Source: Acidimicrobiaceae bacterium
GTDB taxonomy: Bacteria; Actinomycetota; Acidimicrobiia; Acidimicrobiales; Ilumatobacteraceae
DNA: 64,000 nucleotides
Assembly: GCA_020637295.1 (NCBI GenBank)
Contig: JACJWF010000004.1
Coordinates: 186,001 to 250,000, forward strand
Reading direction: 5' to 3'
In this document: positions 8,402 through 17,328 of the stretch, one piece after another
How the letters are laid out: every line of letters starts with the position of its first letter
Numbering within the stretch: position 1 is the stretch's first letter
The notes under the pieces: model-generated
The model's database searches: none
The model's input: only the letters and a program-made list of their open reading frames with translations
Told to the model about the DNA's origin: nothing
Position numbers and translations under genes: made by a program

Positions 8402-10570
8402 ATGAGGACCAGAACGGCCCTGATCGGGGGAGTGGTGGCCGTCGGCCTGGTCGGCGGCGGCCTGCTCATCGGCCGGGCGGCGACGGACGACAGTGCGCCG
8501 CGGCAGCTGCTGATCGTGCCCCGGCCGGTGGAGCGCCGCGACCTCGACGACGTGCTGACGATCAGCGGCGAGATCCGCCGCGACGAGATCCAGACGATCA
8601 ACCTGCCGGTGGACGGCAAGGTCAGCAGCCTCGAGGTGGAGGACGGCGACACGATCGAGGAGGGCGACTCGCTGTTCGCCCTCGACGGCCGCACGTCGGT
8701 GGCCGTCGTCGGTGACTTCGCGTTCTACCGCCGGCTGGACGTCGGCAGTGAGGGACCCGACGTCCGCCAGTTGGAGACCATCCTGGTGGCGGCCGGCTAC
8801 CCGATCTCCTCCGTCGACACCCTGTACACGGAAGAGACCCGCCAGGCGCTGACGGCCTGGCAGGCGGATCACGGCTACGGCGGGGCCACCCCGGAGCCGG
8901 TGGAGACGATCACCGTCGGCCTGTCGCCCAACCAGGCCGGATACACCATCGGGAAGGCCAACACCGTCGCCTACTCGATCGTGCCCAGTGCCGCGCTGGG
9001 TGGGGCTCGTTCGCCCCACCTCCCCGAGAGCCGCCCCGCCGCCCCGCGGGGCACACCGCAGAAGCCGATCATCACGCTCGGCGCCGACCTCACCGAGGTG
9101 GTGGAGGGTGGCCAGGTGGTGTTCACGTTCGTGGCCAACCCGGCGCCGGCCAACGACATCACCGTGGACCTCACGATCGGCGGCGATGCCACCGGCGGCA
9201 CGGACCCCGACGACGGGGCGGACTACCAGCAGATCACCAACAGCTTCCTGTTCCCCTCCGGGCAGACCAGCTACAGCATCAGCGTGCCGGTGTTCGTGGA
9301 CGACGTGAAGGAGGACGGCGAGGAGATCGTCGTCTCGCTGACGGACCAGTTCGGCAACGACCCCAACTATGTGGTCGGCCCGGCCAACCAGGCCCGGGTG
9401 ACGATCCTCCCGAACGGCGACGACCTCGTGCCGGTCATCACGGTCACGTCGAACGCCAGCGTGGTGCGCGAAGGCGGCACCGTCACGTTCACGTTCCGCT
9501 CCACCGTGGAGTCCAACCAGCCGCTGGACCTCGTGATCGCCCTGGGCGGCGGGGCGACCAACGGCTCCGACTACGTCGAAGTGGAACGCGACGACGTCAC
9601 CATCCCCGCCGGGCAGACGTCGGCCACCTTGCAGGTGCAGACCCGCGACGACGACCGTGTGGAGGGCGACGAGCGCATCGTCGTGGCCGTGGTGCCCAAC
9701 CCGGACGACCCCCCGGGCAGTCCCAGCTACACGGTGGGCAACCCGGGCAGCGCCGCGGCCACCATCGAGAGCGACGACCTGCCGGAGCTCACCCTGCGCG
9801 GGGGCGGCGACATCCGCGAGGGCGGGTCGGCGTCGTTCACCATCGTCGCCAATGCGCCGGTGGCGGAGGACACCTCGGTCAACTACCAGGTGGGCGGCAC
9901 CGCCCAGCCGGGCAGCGACTACGACACCCTCACGGGCACGGTCATCCTCCCGGCGGGCCACAGCCAGATCACCGTTGCGATCACGACCATCGACGACGAC
10001 GTGGTGTTCCTGCCGAGCGACATGGTGGTGGCCGACTGGCCGGCGCGGATCGGCACCGTCGACGTGGACGAGGGTGAGTTCGTGCTGCAGGGCGCCCCGG
10101 TGCTGACGCTCACCGAACCGGTGTTCACGATCACGTTGGCGGTCAGCGCGTCGGATCGTGCCGAGTTGGAGGTGGGGCAGAAGGCGGAGGTCCACCTGGA
10201 CGCTGCGGATGCCGACTTCACCGGCATCATCGCCACCCTGGACGAGACGGCGACCGTGGACCAGAGCGGTGCCGAGACCTACGAGGGCACTGTGGAGGTG
10301 GAGGGCGAACTGGTGGCTGTGGACGGCGCCCGGGTCACCATCGACGTCACCCTGGCAGAACGGCTGGGCGTGCTGGTGGTGCCCGTGGCCGCCGTGCTGC
10401 GCTCCGCCGGAGGCGACCAGGTTCGGGTGATCAACGACGAAGGCACGATCAGCCGGGTCGATGTCACCATCGGCCTGATCGACGGCGAGTGGGTGGAGGT
10501 CGTCGACGGCCTGCGCGGCGACGAACTGGTGGTGGTGGACGTGGACCCGGAGGCCGACACCAGTGGGTGA
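8402..10570 (+). CDS. HlyD/MacA-type adaptor with peptidoglycan-binding and three Calx-beta domains
   Basis: 722-residue membrane-anchored adaptor for the ABC exporter that follows. An N-terminal membrane segment (residues 6-24) leads to a lipoyl-like half (about 50-100, VDGKVSSLEVEDGDTIEEGD). A peptidoglycan-binding-like helix repeat (about 112-157, GSEGPDVRQLETIL) follows. Three Calx-beta repeats lie at about 223-335, 345-455 and 461-531, each with an EGG...FT start and a DGADY/NGSDY/PGSDY turn; the third lacks its end and passes straight into the adaptor barrel domains (about 535-715). The ribosome site is GGGAGA. The gene overlaps the ATPase gene by eight bases. Calx-beta domains in this position are unusual. 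Confidence 0.83.
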   Translation: MRTRTALIGGVVAVGLVGGGLLIGRAATDDSAPRQLLIVPRPVERRDLDDVLTISGEIRRDEIQTINLPVDGKVSSLEVEDGDTIEEGDSLFALDGRTSVAVVGDFAFYRRLDVGSEGPDVRQLETILVAAGYPISSVDTLYTEETRQALTAWQADHGYGGATPEPVETITVGLSPNQAGYTIGKANTVAYSIVPSAALGGARSPHLPESRPAAPRGTPQKPIITLGADLTEVVEGGQVVFTFVANPAPANDITVDLTIGGDATGGTDPDDGADYQQITNSFLFPSGQTSYSISVPVFVDDVKEDGEEIVVSLTDQFGNDPNYVVGPANQARVTILPNGDDLVPVITVTSNASVVREGGTVTFTFRSTVESNQPLDLVIALGGGATNGSDYVEVERDDVTIPAGQTSATLQVQTRDDDRVEGDERIVVAVVPNPDDPPGSPSYTVGNPGSAAATIESDDLPELTLRGGGDIREGGSASFTIVANAPVAEDTSVNYQVGGTAQPGSDYDTLTGTVILPAGHSQITVAITTIDDDVVFLPSDMVVADWPARIGTVDVDEGEFVLQGAPVLTLTEPVFTITLAVSASDRAELEVGQKAEVHLDAADADFTGIIATLDETATVDQSGAETYEGTVEVEGELVAVDGARVTIDVTLAERLGVLVVPVAAVLRSAGGDQVRVINDEGTISRVDVTIGLIDGEWVEVVDGLRGDELVVVDVDPEADTSG

Positions 10571-11270
10571 CGCGGACGTCCAGCCGGTCCTCGAACTGGA
10601 GCACGTGTCGCGGGTGTACGGGGACGGCGACGCTGCGGTCACCGCGCTGCACGACGTGTCGCTCCGCGTGATGCCCGGCGACTTCCTGTCGATCATGGGG
10701 CCATCCGGCTCCGGCAAGTCCACGATGCTCGGCCTGCTCGGCTGCCTGGACCTGCCGACCACCGGCACCATCCGGGTCGGCGGTCACGAGGTGACGGCGA
10801 TGGACGATGCCGAGCGCAGTCGGGTGCGCGGCCGGGAGATCGGCTTCGTCTTCCAGCAGTTCCATCTCATCCCTCACCTGGATGCGATGGGCAATGTGGA
10901 GACCGCCCTGCTCTACCGTGGCCTGCGCCCGCGGGAACGCCGGGACCGGGCGATGCACGCGCTGGACCGCGTGGGCCTGGCCCACCGCCACGACCACCGG
11001 CCGGTGCAGTTGAGCGGCGGCGAGCAGCAGCGCGTGGCGCTGGCCCGCGCGCTGGTGACCGAGCCGCGCATCCTCCTCGGCGACGAGCCCACGGGCGCGC
11101 TGGACTCCAAGAACGCCGAGAACGTGATGGAGATCTTCGCCTCGTTGCAGTCCCCTGAGCGGGCCGTGGTGCTGGTCACCCATGATCCCGGTGTCGGTGC
11201 CGCGGCGGAGCGCCGCGTGCGGATGCGCGACGGGGAGATCGTCGCCGACGAGCGGGCGGTCCGCGCGTGA
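10563..11270 (+). CDS. ABC transporter ATPase, MacB/LolD type
   Basis: 235-residue ATPase that powers the coupled permease. Walker A is GPSGSGKST, the Q-loop is FVFQQFHLIPHL, the signature is LSGGEQQRVALARAL, Walker B is ILLGDEPTGALD, and the switch His is in LVTHDPG. GTG 10563 overlaps the adaptor stop by eight bases, and the gene overlaps the permease by four (GTGA). The adaptor-ATPase-permease order is that of MacAB-like systems, which pump out peptides or small molecules or act on envelope components. The substrate is not predictable. Confidence 0.93.
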   Translation: MGDADVQPVLELEHVSRVYGDGDAAVTALHDVSLRVMPGDFLSIMGPSGSGKSTMLGLLGCLDLPTTGTIRVGGHEVTAMDDAERSRVRGREIGFVFQQFHLIPHLDAMGNVETALLYRGLRPRERRDRAMHALDRVGLAHRHDHRPVQLSGGEQQRVALARALVTEPRILLGDEPTGALDSKNAENVMEIFASLQSPERAVVLVTHDPGVGAAAERRVRMRDGEIVADERAVRA

Positions 11271-12454
11271 GACGGGTGCGCGAACTGATCACGGTGGCCC
11301 TGGTTGGCCTGTTCGCCCGCAAGGTGCGCACCGCGCTGCTGCTGCTCGGGCCCACCATCGGTGTGGCTGCGATCATCGCCGCGGTGGGCCTGACGGACAG
11401 CGCCAAGGGCGATCTGAAGCGCAAGGTGGCCGAACTGGGCACGAACCTGATCGAGGCGTCCGCGGCGAGTGCGTTCGGGTCGCAGAACCCGGTGCTGCCC
11501 ACCGACGCGGTGGAGCGGGCGCGGACGGTCGTGACGGTGGACGGCGTGTCGGCCGTGCGCGAGTTGAGCGACATCGTCGTCACCCCGTACGAGGAGGCCA
11601 CGGAGAAGTTCGAGGTCGTGCCGGTGCCGGTGCTCGCCGCCGATGCCGAACTGCCGGGGGTGCTCCAGGTGCCCATGATCAGCGGCCGCTGGCTGGACCC
11701 GTTCGACGAGGGGCCGGGCGTGCGCAGTGCCGTGATCGGTATCGGGCTGGCCCGCGAGTTCGATTACCTCCCCGGTGAGGTCCGCTCGATCGTGCTCGAC
11801 GACCACGAGTACGCCGTGATCGGCGTGCTCGGTCAGGTCGAACTGGAGCCGGCCTTCGACAACGCCGTGTTCATCTCCTTCCGCGCTGCGGACGACGACT
11901 TCGTGGAGGACGACATCCAGCCGAACAAGCTCTACGTCCGCGCCGCGGACGGGACCGAGAGCGACACGGCCGAGGCGCTGAAGGTGGCGGTGGGTCTCGG
12001 CGGGCCCACCGAGGTGAACACGGAGTTGAAGTCCGAAGCGCTGGAGTTGGCGTCGCAGAGCGACCGCCAACTACAACTCATCGTCGTGGCGATGGGCCTG
12101 CTGGCGATCGTGGTCGGTGGCATCGGCATCGCCAACGTGATGTCGATCTCCGTCATCCAGCGCTCCAGCGAGATCGGCATCCGCCGCGCGCTCGGCCACA
12201 CCCGCGGCACCATCGCGCTGCAGTTCCTGTTCGAGGCCATCGTCGTCGGTGTGCTGGGCGGGATGCTGGGCGTGCTCACGGGTGTGGCCGCGATCGGCGT
12301 CGGCGTGGCGATGGCCGGATGGGTGTTCACCCTCCAGCCGGTGCTGGTGCCCGGCGGCATCATCCTGGCCGTCGCCATCTCCGTGCTCGCCGGCCTGTAC
12401 CCGGCGGTTCGAGCCGCCCGCCTGGAGCCGCTGGAGACCTTGCGCCTCGGCTGA
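11267..12454 (+). CDS. ABC transporter permease, MacB/FtsX type
   Basis: 395-residue permease with the family layout: one N-terminal membrane helix (about residues 22-42), a large extracytoplasmic domain (about 45-265), then three helices. VVGGIGIANVMSISVIQRSSEIGIRRALG is the conserved FtsX-like stretch, given here as its first and last parts VVGGIGIANVM and EIGIRRALG. The C-terminal coupling segment reads YPAVRAARLEPLETLR. GTG 11267 is coupled to the ATPase gene. This is the membrane half of the export system. Confidence 0.92.
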   Translation: MRRVRELITVALVGLFARKVRTALLLLGPTIGVAAIIAAVGLTDSAKGDLKRKVAELGTNLIEASAASAFGSQNPVLPTDAVERARTVVTVDGVSAVRELSDIVVTPYEEATEKFEVVPVPVLAADAELPGVLQVPMISGRWLDPFDEGPGVRSAVIGIGLAREFDYLPGEVRSIVLDDHEYAVIGVLGQVELEPAFDNAVFISFRAADDDFVEDDIQPNKLYVRAADGTESDTAEALKVAVGLGGPTEVNTELKSEALELASQSDRQLQLIVVAMGLLAIVVGGIGIANVMSISVIQRSSEIGIRRALGHTRGTIALQFLFEAIVVGVLGGMLGVLTGVAAIGVGVAMAGWVFTLQPVLVPGGIILAVAISVLAGLYPAVRAARLEPLETLRLG

Positions 12455-12542
12455 GCCGCCCGGACGGACCGGGGGCAAGTTCTCGACGACGCTTGGACGT
12501 GCTCTCACCTTCCTCCAACCGTCGCGGCGCACCGTGTGCGTC

Positions 12543-13502
12543 ATGTTCAGCGACGCACGGTTCCGGGCCATGGGCTCCGACGTGCACCTGGTGGTGCACG
12601 GCAGCCAGGCGCTGGTGGATCTGGCCGTCACCCGCCTGGCGGCCCTTGAGGCGGCATGGAGCCGCTTCCGGCCGGACAGCGAGATCAGCCGCCTCAACGC
12701 CGGTGCGGGCCGCTGGCTGGAAGTGTCTGCCCCGACAGCATTGCTGCTGCAGCGGGCCGTCGAGGGCTGGCGGCTGACCGGCGGGGCGTACGACCCGCTG
12801 CTGCTGCACGCCCTGCAGGCGGCGGGCTACGACCGCTCGTTCGAGGCACTGGACCCTGCGCTCCCTGCAGTTCCGCCGGCCCGCTGGTGGAACCGGCCGC
12901 TGCCTCCGGAGATCGAGGTGAACGGCAGCGCGGCCCGCATCCCCGCCGGCGCCGGGTTCGACCCGGGCGGGATCGGCAAGGGCCTGGCAGCCGACCTGGT
13001 GACGGCCGACCTGATGGCCGCCGGCGCGGTGGGCGTGTGCGTGTCCGTCGGCGGCGACGTGAGGGTGCGCGGCACGGCGCCGGGCGGCACCCCCTGGACG
13101 ATCGCCGTCGAGCACCCGCTGGCGGCGGCACCGGTGACCCTCGTGGGGCTGTGGGACGGCGCGCTCGCCACGTCCAGCGTGCTCCGCCGGGTGTGGCAGG
13201 CGGGTGGCCGGCCGCGACACCACATCATCGAACCCGACACGGGTGTGCCCGCACGGACCACCGCCGACCTGGCCAGCGTGATCGCCGGCGACGGGTGGCT
13301 GGCCGAGGTGCTCACCAAGCCCGTCCTGCTCCGCCCGGCCGACCGCCGCTTCGACAACGTGCCGAGCGGTTGCGCGGCGCTCGCCGTGGTAGCCGACGGC
13401 ACCGTGGCTGCCACGGCATCGATGAGCCGATTCACCGGGGGCGCCCTCGTCCCCACCGTTCTGCGCTCCGTCGAGCGCACGCATCCAGGAGGTGCACGAT
13501 GA
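12543..13502 (+). CDS. apbE: FAD:protein FMN transferase (ApbE family)
   Basis: 319 residues. ApbE moves FMN from FAD onto a Thr or Ser of target proteins, usually on the outer face of the membrane. Visible blocks: FRAMGSDVHLVVHG at the start, EISRLNAGAG, GFDPGGIGKGLAADLV, VGGDVRVRG and HHIIEPDTGVPA, all matching the family. No signal peptide is seen, so it may act in the cytoplasm. ATG 13499 of the next gene overlaps its stop. The upstream gap is 88 bases. A redox target encoded nearby is not obvious. Confidence 0.9.
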   Translation: MFSDARFRAMGSDVHLVVHGSQALVDLAVTRLAALEAAWSRFRPDSEISRLNAGAGRWLEVSAPTALLLQRAVEGWRLTGGAYDPLLLHALQAAGYDRSFEALDPALPAVPPARWWNRPLPPEIEVNGSAARIPAGAGFDPGGIGKGLAADLVTADLMAAGAVGVCVSVGGDVRVRGTAPGGTPWTIAVEHPLAAAPVTLVGLWDGALATSSVLRRVWQAGGRPRHHIIEPDTGVPARTTADLASVIAGDGWLAEVLTKPVLLRPADRRFDNVPSGCAALAVVADGTVAATASMSRFTGGALVPTVLRSVERTHPGGAR

Positions 13503-13837
13503 ACGAACCGTTCGATTCCTCCCGCTGGGATCCGCCGTACGGTCGGGTGCCGGTGTCAGCGGCGCCACCGGCATTCGACCGGCGCCCGCGGCGACGCCCG
13601 TGGCGGACTGCCGCTGCGGGCGCCGTCGCCGCCGTCTCCGGTGCGGCCGTCGCCGTCGCCGTGGTGGCGGTGGTGGCCCCGACGTTCGCCGACGACGGGC
13701 ACGACGACGACGGCGTCAGCATCGAGTCGCACCACGGGGCCGAGCACGACGAGGCGGAGCACAGCGTGACCCGCTCGGCGGCGCCGACCCCGGCCCAGCC
13801 GTCGGCCCAGCCGACGACCGGGAGCCACAGCAGTTGA
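13499..13837 (+). CDS. Small single-pass membrane protein with His/Asp-rich tail
   Basis: 112 residues: a Pro/Arg-rich cytoplasmic start, one membrane segment (about 38-62, AAAGAVAAVSGAAVAVAVVA) and an outer tail rich in His, Asp and Glu (DDGHDDDGVSIESHHGAEHD). AGGAGGTG lies eight bases before ATG 13499, which overlaps the apbE stop by four bases. The tight coupling suggests a shared task with ApbE. The acidic/His tail could bind metal, and DGVS loosely resembles flavinylation sites, but neither is shown. No recognised family. Confidence 0.75.
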   Translation: MNEPFDSSRWDPPYGRVPVSAAPPAFDRRPRRRPWRTAAAGAVAAVSGAAVAVAVVAVVAPTFADDGHDDDGVSIESHHGAEHDEAEHSVTRSAAPTPAQPSAQPTTGSHSS

Positions 13838-14397
13838 GCCGTCAACCCCTCGCGCCCACCCGTGCCGCCCTCGGCAGCCGCCGGCTGTCCGCGCTGGCGG
13901 CCGCCTCCCCGCTCGCCGCGGTCCTGCTGGCTGCCGCTGCCGGGTCCGGCACGGGTGGGCCGTCCACTGCTGCCGGCGCGGCTGGCGACACTGCATCCGG
14001 CGTCGCTGCGCCGGCCATGACTGCGGCGGTGCCCACCGTTGCGCCGTCGCCGACCACCGCCCCGTTGGCAGCGGCAGCGCCAGTCACCGAGCCTGCGCCC
14101 ACGTACGCCGTGTGCTCGAACTGGTACACGGTGGCGGCGGGCGACTCGTGGTACGCCATCGCCTCGGCTGCATCGGTGACCGCCGACGAACTGCTGGCGC
14201 TCAACGGCGGCGACGGCGCCGCTGCCTTGTATCCAGGCGACGAGATCTGCCTCCCCGCCGGTGCCGTCGTGACCACCACGACGCCGACCACCGTGGCAGC
14301 CGCCGCCACGGTGCCTGCCACCCCGGCCGCACCAGCCACCACCGCCGCGCCCGCGGCGCCGACGACGACGCCGCATACGGTCAGCGCCAGCAGCTGA
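13834..14397 (+). CDS. LysM-domain exported protein
   Basis: 187 residues starting at TTG 13834, which overlaps the previous stop (TTGA), with GGGAG upstream. An N-terminal hydrophobic segment (about 19-37) is followed by a low-complexity Ala/Thr/Pro linker, one LysM module (about 97-142: WYTVAAGDSWYAIASAASVT, then LNGGDGAAALYPGDEICLP) and a Thr-rich tail. LysM modules bind peptidoglycan glycan strands. It is the last gene of the apbE run, so the set may act at the cell wall. Confidence 0.82.
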   Translation: MSRQPLAPTRAALGSRRLSALAAASPLAAVLLAAAAGSGTGGPSTAAGAAGDTASGVAAPAMTAAVPTVAPSPTTAPLAAAAPVTEPAPTYAVCSNWYTVAAGDSWYAIASAASVTADELLALNGGDGAAALYPGDEICLPAGAVVTTTTPTTVAAAATVPATPAAPATTAAPAAPTTTPHTVSASS

Positions 14398-14400
14398 ACG

Positions 14401-15654
14401 TCAGGCGGCGTCGGCCACCATCGTGGCCCACCACCGCCGGATCTCGTCGGCATGGTGCCCAGGGAGGACGACGAGGTGGTTGCCGAGCGGCCGGCGGAGC
14501 AGTTCACCGGCGGCGTGTTGCGGCACCACCACGTCCAGTTGGGTGCGGCACCGGCCGTGCCGGGGGTCGGTCATCAGCGCCTGCCCGTCCGTGACCCACA
14601 GGTGCTCGAGGCAGCGGCCGCCGAGGCGCACCACGGTCGCCGGCCCGGCAGCGAAGTGGCCGTTGATGCCCACGCCGATCCCGCTCTCGAAGTGGGTGTC
14701 CAGTTCGAAGCTCTCCACCAGCGACAGCGGCACCGTGCAGTGGGCCAGTTCGATCCTCCCGGTGGCCTCGTCGATCGCCGCCGGGTTGGCCATCCAGCCG
14801 ATCCGGCCGATGAGGTGCCGAAGCCACAGCAACGCCACCGTCGCAGCCACGTCGCCCTCGCACCCGGCCACGATGCCGTGGTCGTTCAGCGATGACAGCG
14901 CCAGGCAGCCGGATGTGTGGGCGTCGGTGACCAGGTCGAAGCACCGCACCGTGACCGCGTCGTACGCGCCTGCCGCGACCACCTCGCGCAGCACCGGCTC
15001 GAAGCGGCCGGCGGTCTCCACCTCCGCGGGGTGCGGCTCGTCGTCGTGGCGGCGGGCACGCAGGCGCACGGGCTCGGCGATCGGTGCATCGATGTTGTCG
15101 ACGAAGCGGTCCATCACCGGGGCCAGCGGATGGTCCACGAGCGTCACGCCCCAACGCTCCTGGACGGCCGTCGCGTCGGGCACCGACGCCACCAGCCAGT
15201 CGCTGGGCGTGCCGACCACGCCGAGGCGGGCACGGTGCAGGCGGTGCCAGACGGCGATGTCGTGGATGGCCGCACGCAGTGCATGACCGTTCGGTGGGTC
15301 GGTGGGCAGGGGCACGTGGAGCATCAGGATGCGCCCCCGGGCCCCGTCCATCTGCAGCCGGGCCAGCACCTCCAGCGCGGCCGGCAGGGAGTTCTGGCCA
15401 GGATGGGTCAGCAGCAGCAGCGGCTCGCCCGGAACCAGTTGCTGGCGGGCCTGCCAGGCCTGCAGCACGTGGCGCTCGCTGCCGCCGGTGAGCACGAAGA
15501 CGGCCAGCGGCAGCCGCGGGTCGGCGGCCTCGATGGAGCCGGCGACCTCGGCGCCCACGGCGGCGAACTGCGGCCGGAAGGCGTCGACGACGGCATCGAC
15601 GGCAGCCATGTCGTGCAGGGCGGATGCGGCGGTGAGCACGGTGCACGTCGTCAT
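14401..15654 (-). CDS. L-fucose/L-arabinose isomerase-like protein
   Basis: 417 residues with the sugar-isomerase fold. The block SSLNDHGIVAGCEGDVAATV near residue 250 matches the metal- and substrate-site region of this superfamily, and the C-terminal half carries HFESGIGVGINGHFAAGP. No transporter, kinase or aldolase gene for fucose or arabinose lies beside it, so the substrate is open and a non-catalytic role cannot be excluded. ATG 15654 is a clean start; the gene ends three bases from the convergent LysM gene. Confidence 0.75.
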   Translation of the reverse strand: MTTCTVLTAASALHDMAAVDAVVDAFRPQFAAVGAEVAGSIEAADPRLPLAVFVLTGGSERHVLQAWQARQQLVPGEPLLLLTHPGQNSLPAALEVLARLQMDGARGRILMLHVPLPTDPPNGHALRAAIHDIAVWHRLHRARLGVVGTPSDWLVASVPDATAVQERWGVTLVDHPLAPVMDRFVDNIDAPIAEPVRLRARRHDDEPHPAEVETAGRFEPVLREVVAAGAYDAVTVRCFDLVTDAHTSGCLALSSLNDHGIVAGCEGDVAATVALLWLRHLIGRIGWMANPAAIDEATGRIELAHCTVPLSLVESFELDTHFESGIGVGINGHFAAGPATVVRLGGRCLEHLWVTDGQALMTDPRHGRCRTQLDVVVPQHAAGELLRRPLGNHLVVLPGHHADEIRRWWATMVADAA

Positions 15655-15767
15655 ACCGGCATCGCACCATTCGCAGCGCTGCGGGGACTAGGGCATGTGG
15701 TCCCCGTGGCGGGGGACCGAGTACCACCCGCCGCCGGCCGCTGCCACACTGCCGGAAAAACCGAACG

Positions 15768-15805
15768 GGCCGACCCCAGAGTGTGTTCGTGAGCCAGGGT
15801 CGGCC
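15768..15805 (-). terminator. Hairpin terminator after the DJ-1 gene
   Basis: GGCCGACCC and GGGTCGGCC form a nine-pair perfect stem with a 20-base loop. On the minus strand a TTTTT run follows eight bases after the stem. The position fits the end of the iron-transport/DJ-1 operon. The rest of the 247-base gap shows nothing else. Confidence 0.45.
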
Positions 15806-15901
15806 AGGTGGCGACGGACCGGTCAGAGTTGCGCCACGACGTTCAGTTGAGAGTGAAGTCGCCGGACCCGCCCGTCGAGTTCCCGGGTTCTCGAAAATCT
15901 T

Positions 15902-16540
15902 CTAGCGCCCCAGCATGCTGTCGTACATCGCCCGCACGGTGGCGGTCACGTGGGCCGGCGCGCAGCGGGGATGGCCGCTCTGGAACGGCGGGGCTGGGTC
16001 GTACTCCATGTCCAGCTGTGCTGCCTGTGCGTACTCGGTGGTGCTCAGCCGCTCCAGCAGGCGCAGGCCCATATCGATCCCCGCGGACACCCCGGCAGCC
16101 GTCATCACCTTGCCGTGTTCGACCACCCGCTCCTGGGTGGGGATGGCGCCGTAGCGGACCAAGTCGTCCATGCAGTACCAGTGGGTGGTCGCCCTCACGC
16201 CCTCCAGCACCCCGGCAGCGCCGAGGAGCAACGACCCTGTGCACACTGAGGTGGTCCATGTGGTTGTGCGATGTATCGCCCGGATCCAGTCCACCAGCGG
16301 TCCACCCTCCTCGGCCATCGTGATGGCCGCCAAGCCGCCGGGCACCAGCAGCACGTCCAGCGCGTCGATCTCGTCGATGCTGCGCGTCGCCATCATCGTG
16401 AACGAACCGCCGTTGCCCACTGGGCCGGCCTGCTCGGCGACGAACGCGAAGTCCGCTCCCGGCACGCCGGCCACCGAGTGGTACGGCCCGATGGCATCGA
16501 GCGCGGTGAAGCCGGGATACAGGAGGATGGCGATCTTCAT
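15902..16540 (-). CDS. DJ-1/PfpI family protein
   Basis: 212-residue DJ-1/PfpI-fold protein. The nucleophile elbow Cys is in TTSVCTGSLLLGAAGVLEG, followed by RATTHWY, the arrangement seen in isonitrile-hydratase-like members and in the amidase-like half of some AraC regulators; no DNA-binding domain is attached here. ATG 16540 overlaps the upstream ABC ATPase stop by four bases (ATGA), so it is translated with a metal-uptake system. AGGAACC lies just upstream. Possible roles include processing a metal-binding small molecule, but this rests only on context. Confidence 0.87.
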   Translation of the reverse strand: MKIAILLYPGFTALDAIGPYHSVAGVPGADFAFVAEQAGPVGNGGSFTMMATRSIDEIDALDVLLVPGGLAAITMAEEGGPLVDWIRAIHRTTTWTTSVCTGSLLLGAAGVLEGVRATTHWYCMDDLVRYGAIPTQERVVEHGKVMTAAGVSAGIDMGLRLLERLSTTEYAQAAQLDMEYDPAPPFQSGHPRCAPAHVTATVRAMYDSMLGR

Positions 16541-17328
16541 GTGGGTTCCTTCGGTGTGGTGGAGAGCGGGGCGAACGTCAGGTGCAACGCACCGGTGAGC
16601 GGGTGTGTGCCGACATGGACACGCACCCGGAACACGTCCTCGATGAGCGCGGGTGTCAGGACGTCCGCCGGTGCACCAGTCACCACTGCGTGCCCACCTC
16701 GCATGACGGTGACGCGGTCGCAAACGGCCGCGGCGTGGTCCAGGTCGTGGAGCGCCACCACAGTGGTGAGACCGGCGTCGCGGACCAGTCCCAGGAGCTC
16801 GAGTTGGGCGTGGACGTCGAGGTGGTTCGTCGGCTCGTCAAGGAGCAGCACGGGCGCCTGCTGAGCGACGGCGCGGGCCAGGTACACACGTTGGCGTTCG
16901 CCGCCGGACAAGGTGGCTACCATCCGCCTGGCAGCCCACGTCATGCCGACCTCGGCTATGGCCGCGTCGACGAGCCGGTCGTCCTCTTGCGCGTAGTGGC
17001 CGAACAGCCCGCCGTGCGCCGTGCGGCCCATCGCCACCGTGTCGCGGACGGTGAAATCCAGGTCTGCCGTGGCGTCTTGGGTGACGACCGCCCGCCGATG
17101 GGCCGCAACGCGGGCCGACAGGTCGCGCCAGAGATCGGCACCTCCGAGGAGGACGGTTCCAGCAGCGGGGCGCAGCGCCCGGTACAGGCAGCGCAGCAGT
17201 GTGCTCTTGCCCGAGCCGTTGGGCCCGACGAGTCCGTGCACCTCGCCCGGCGCGACCACCATGGTCGCGTCGTGGACGATCACGACATCGTCGATGGCGA
17301 GCCGGACCCCGCGCACCTCGACGTTCAT
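16537..17328 (-). CDS. ABC transporter ATPase for iron/siderophore or heme uptake (FecE type)
   Basis: 263 residues. Walker A GPNGSGKSTLLR, signature LSGGERQRVYLARA, Walker B VLLLDEPTNHLD and the switch His in VALHDLDHA are complete. It overlaps the permease gene upstream and the DJ-1 gene downstream by four bases each. The set binding protein - permease - ATPase forms a full FecBCD/BtuCD-type importer. The cargo (ferric siderophore, heme or cobalamin) cannot be fixed from sequence. Confidence 0.92.
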   Translation of the reverse strand: MNVEVRGVRLAIDDVVIVHDATMVVAPGEVHGLVGPNGSGKSTLLRCLYRALRPAAGTVLLGGADLWRDLSARVAAHRRAVVTQDATADLDFTVRDTVAMGRTAHGGLFGHYAQEDDRLVDAAIAEVGMTWAARRMVATLSGGERQRVYLARAVAQQAPVLLLDEPTNHLDVHAQLELLGLVRDAGLTTVVALHDLDHAAAVCDRVTVMRGGHAVVTGAPADVLTPALIEDVFRVRVHVGTHPLTGALHLTFAPLSTTPKEPT

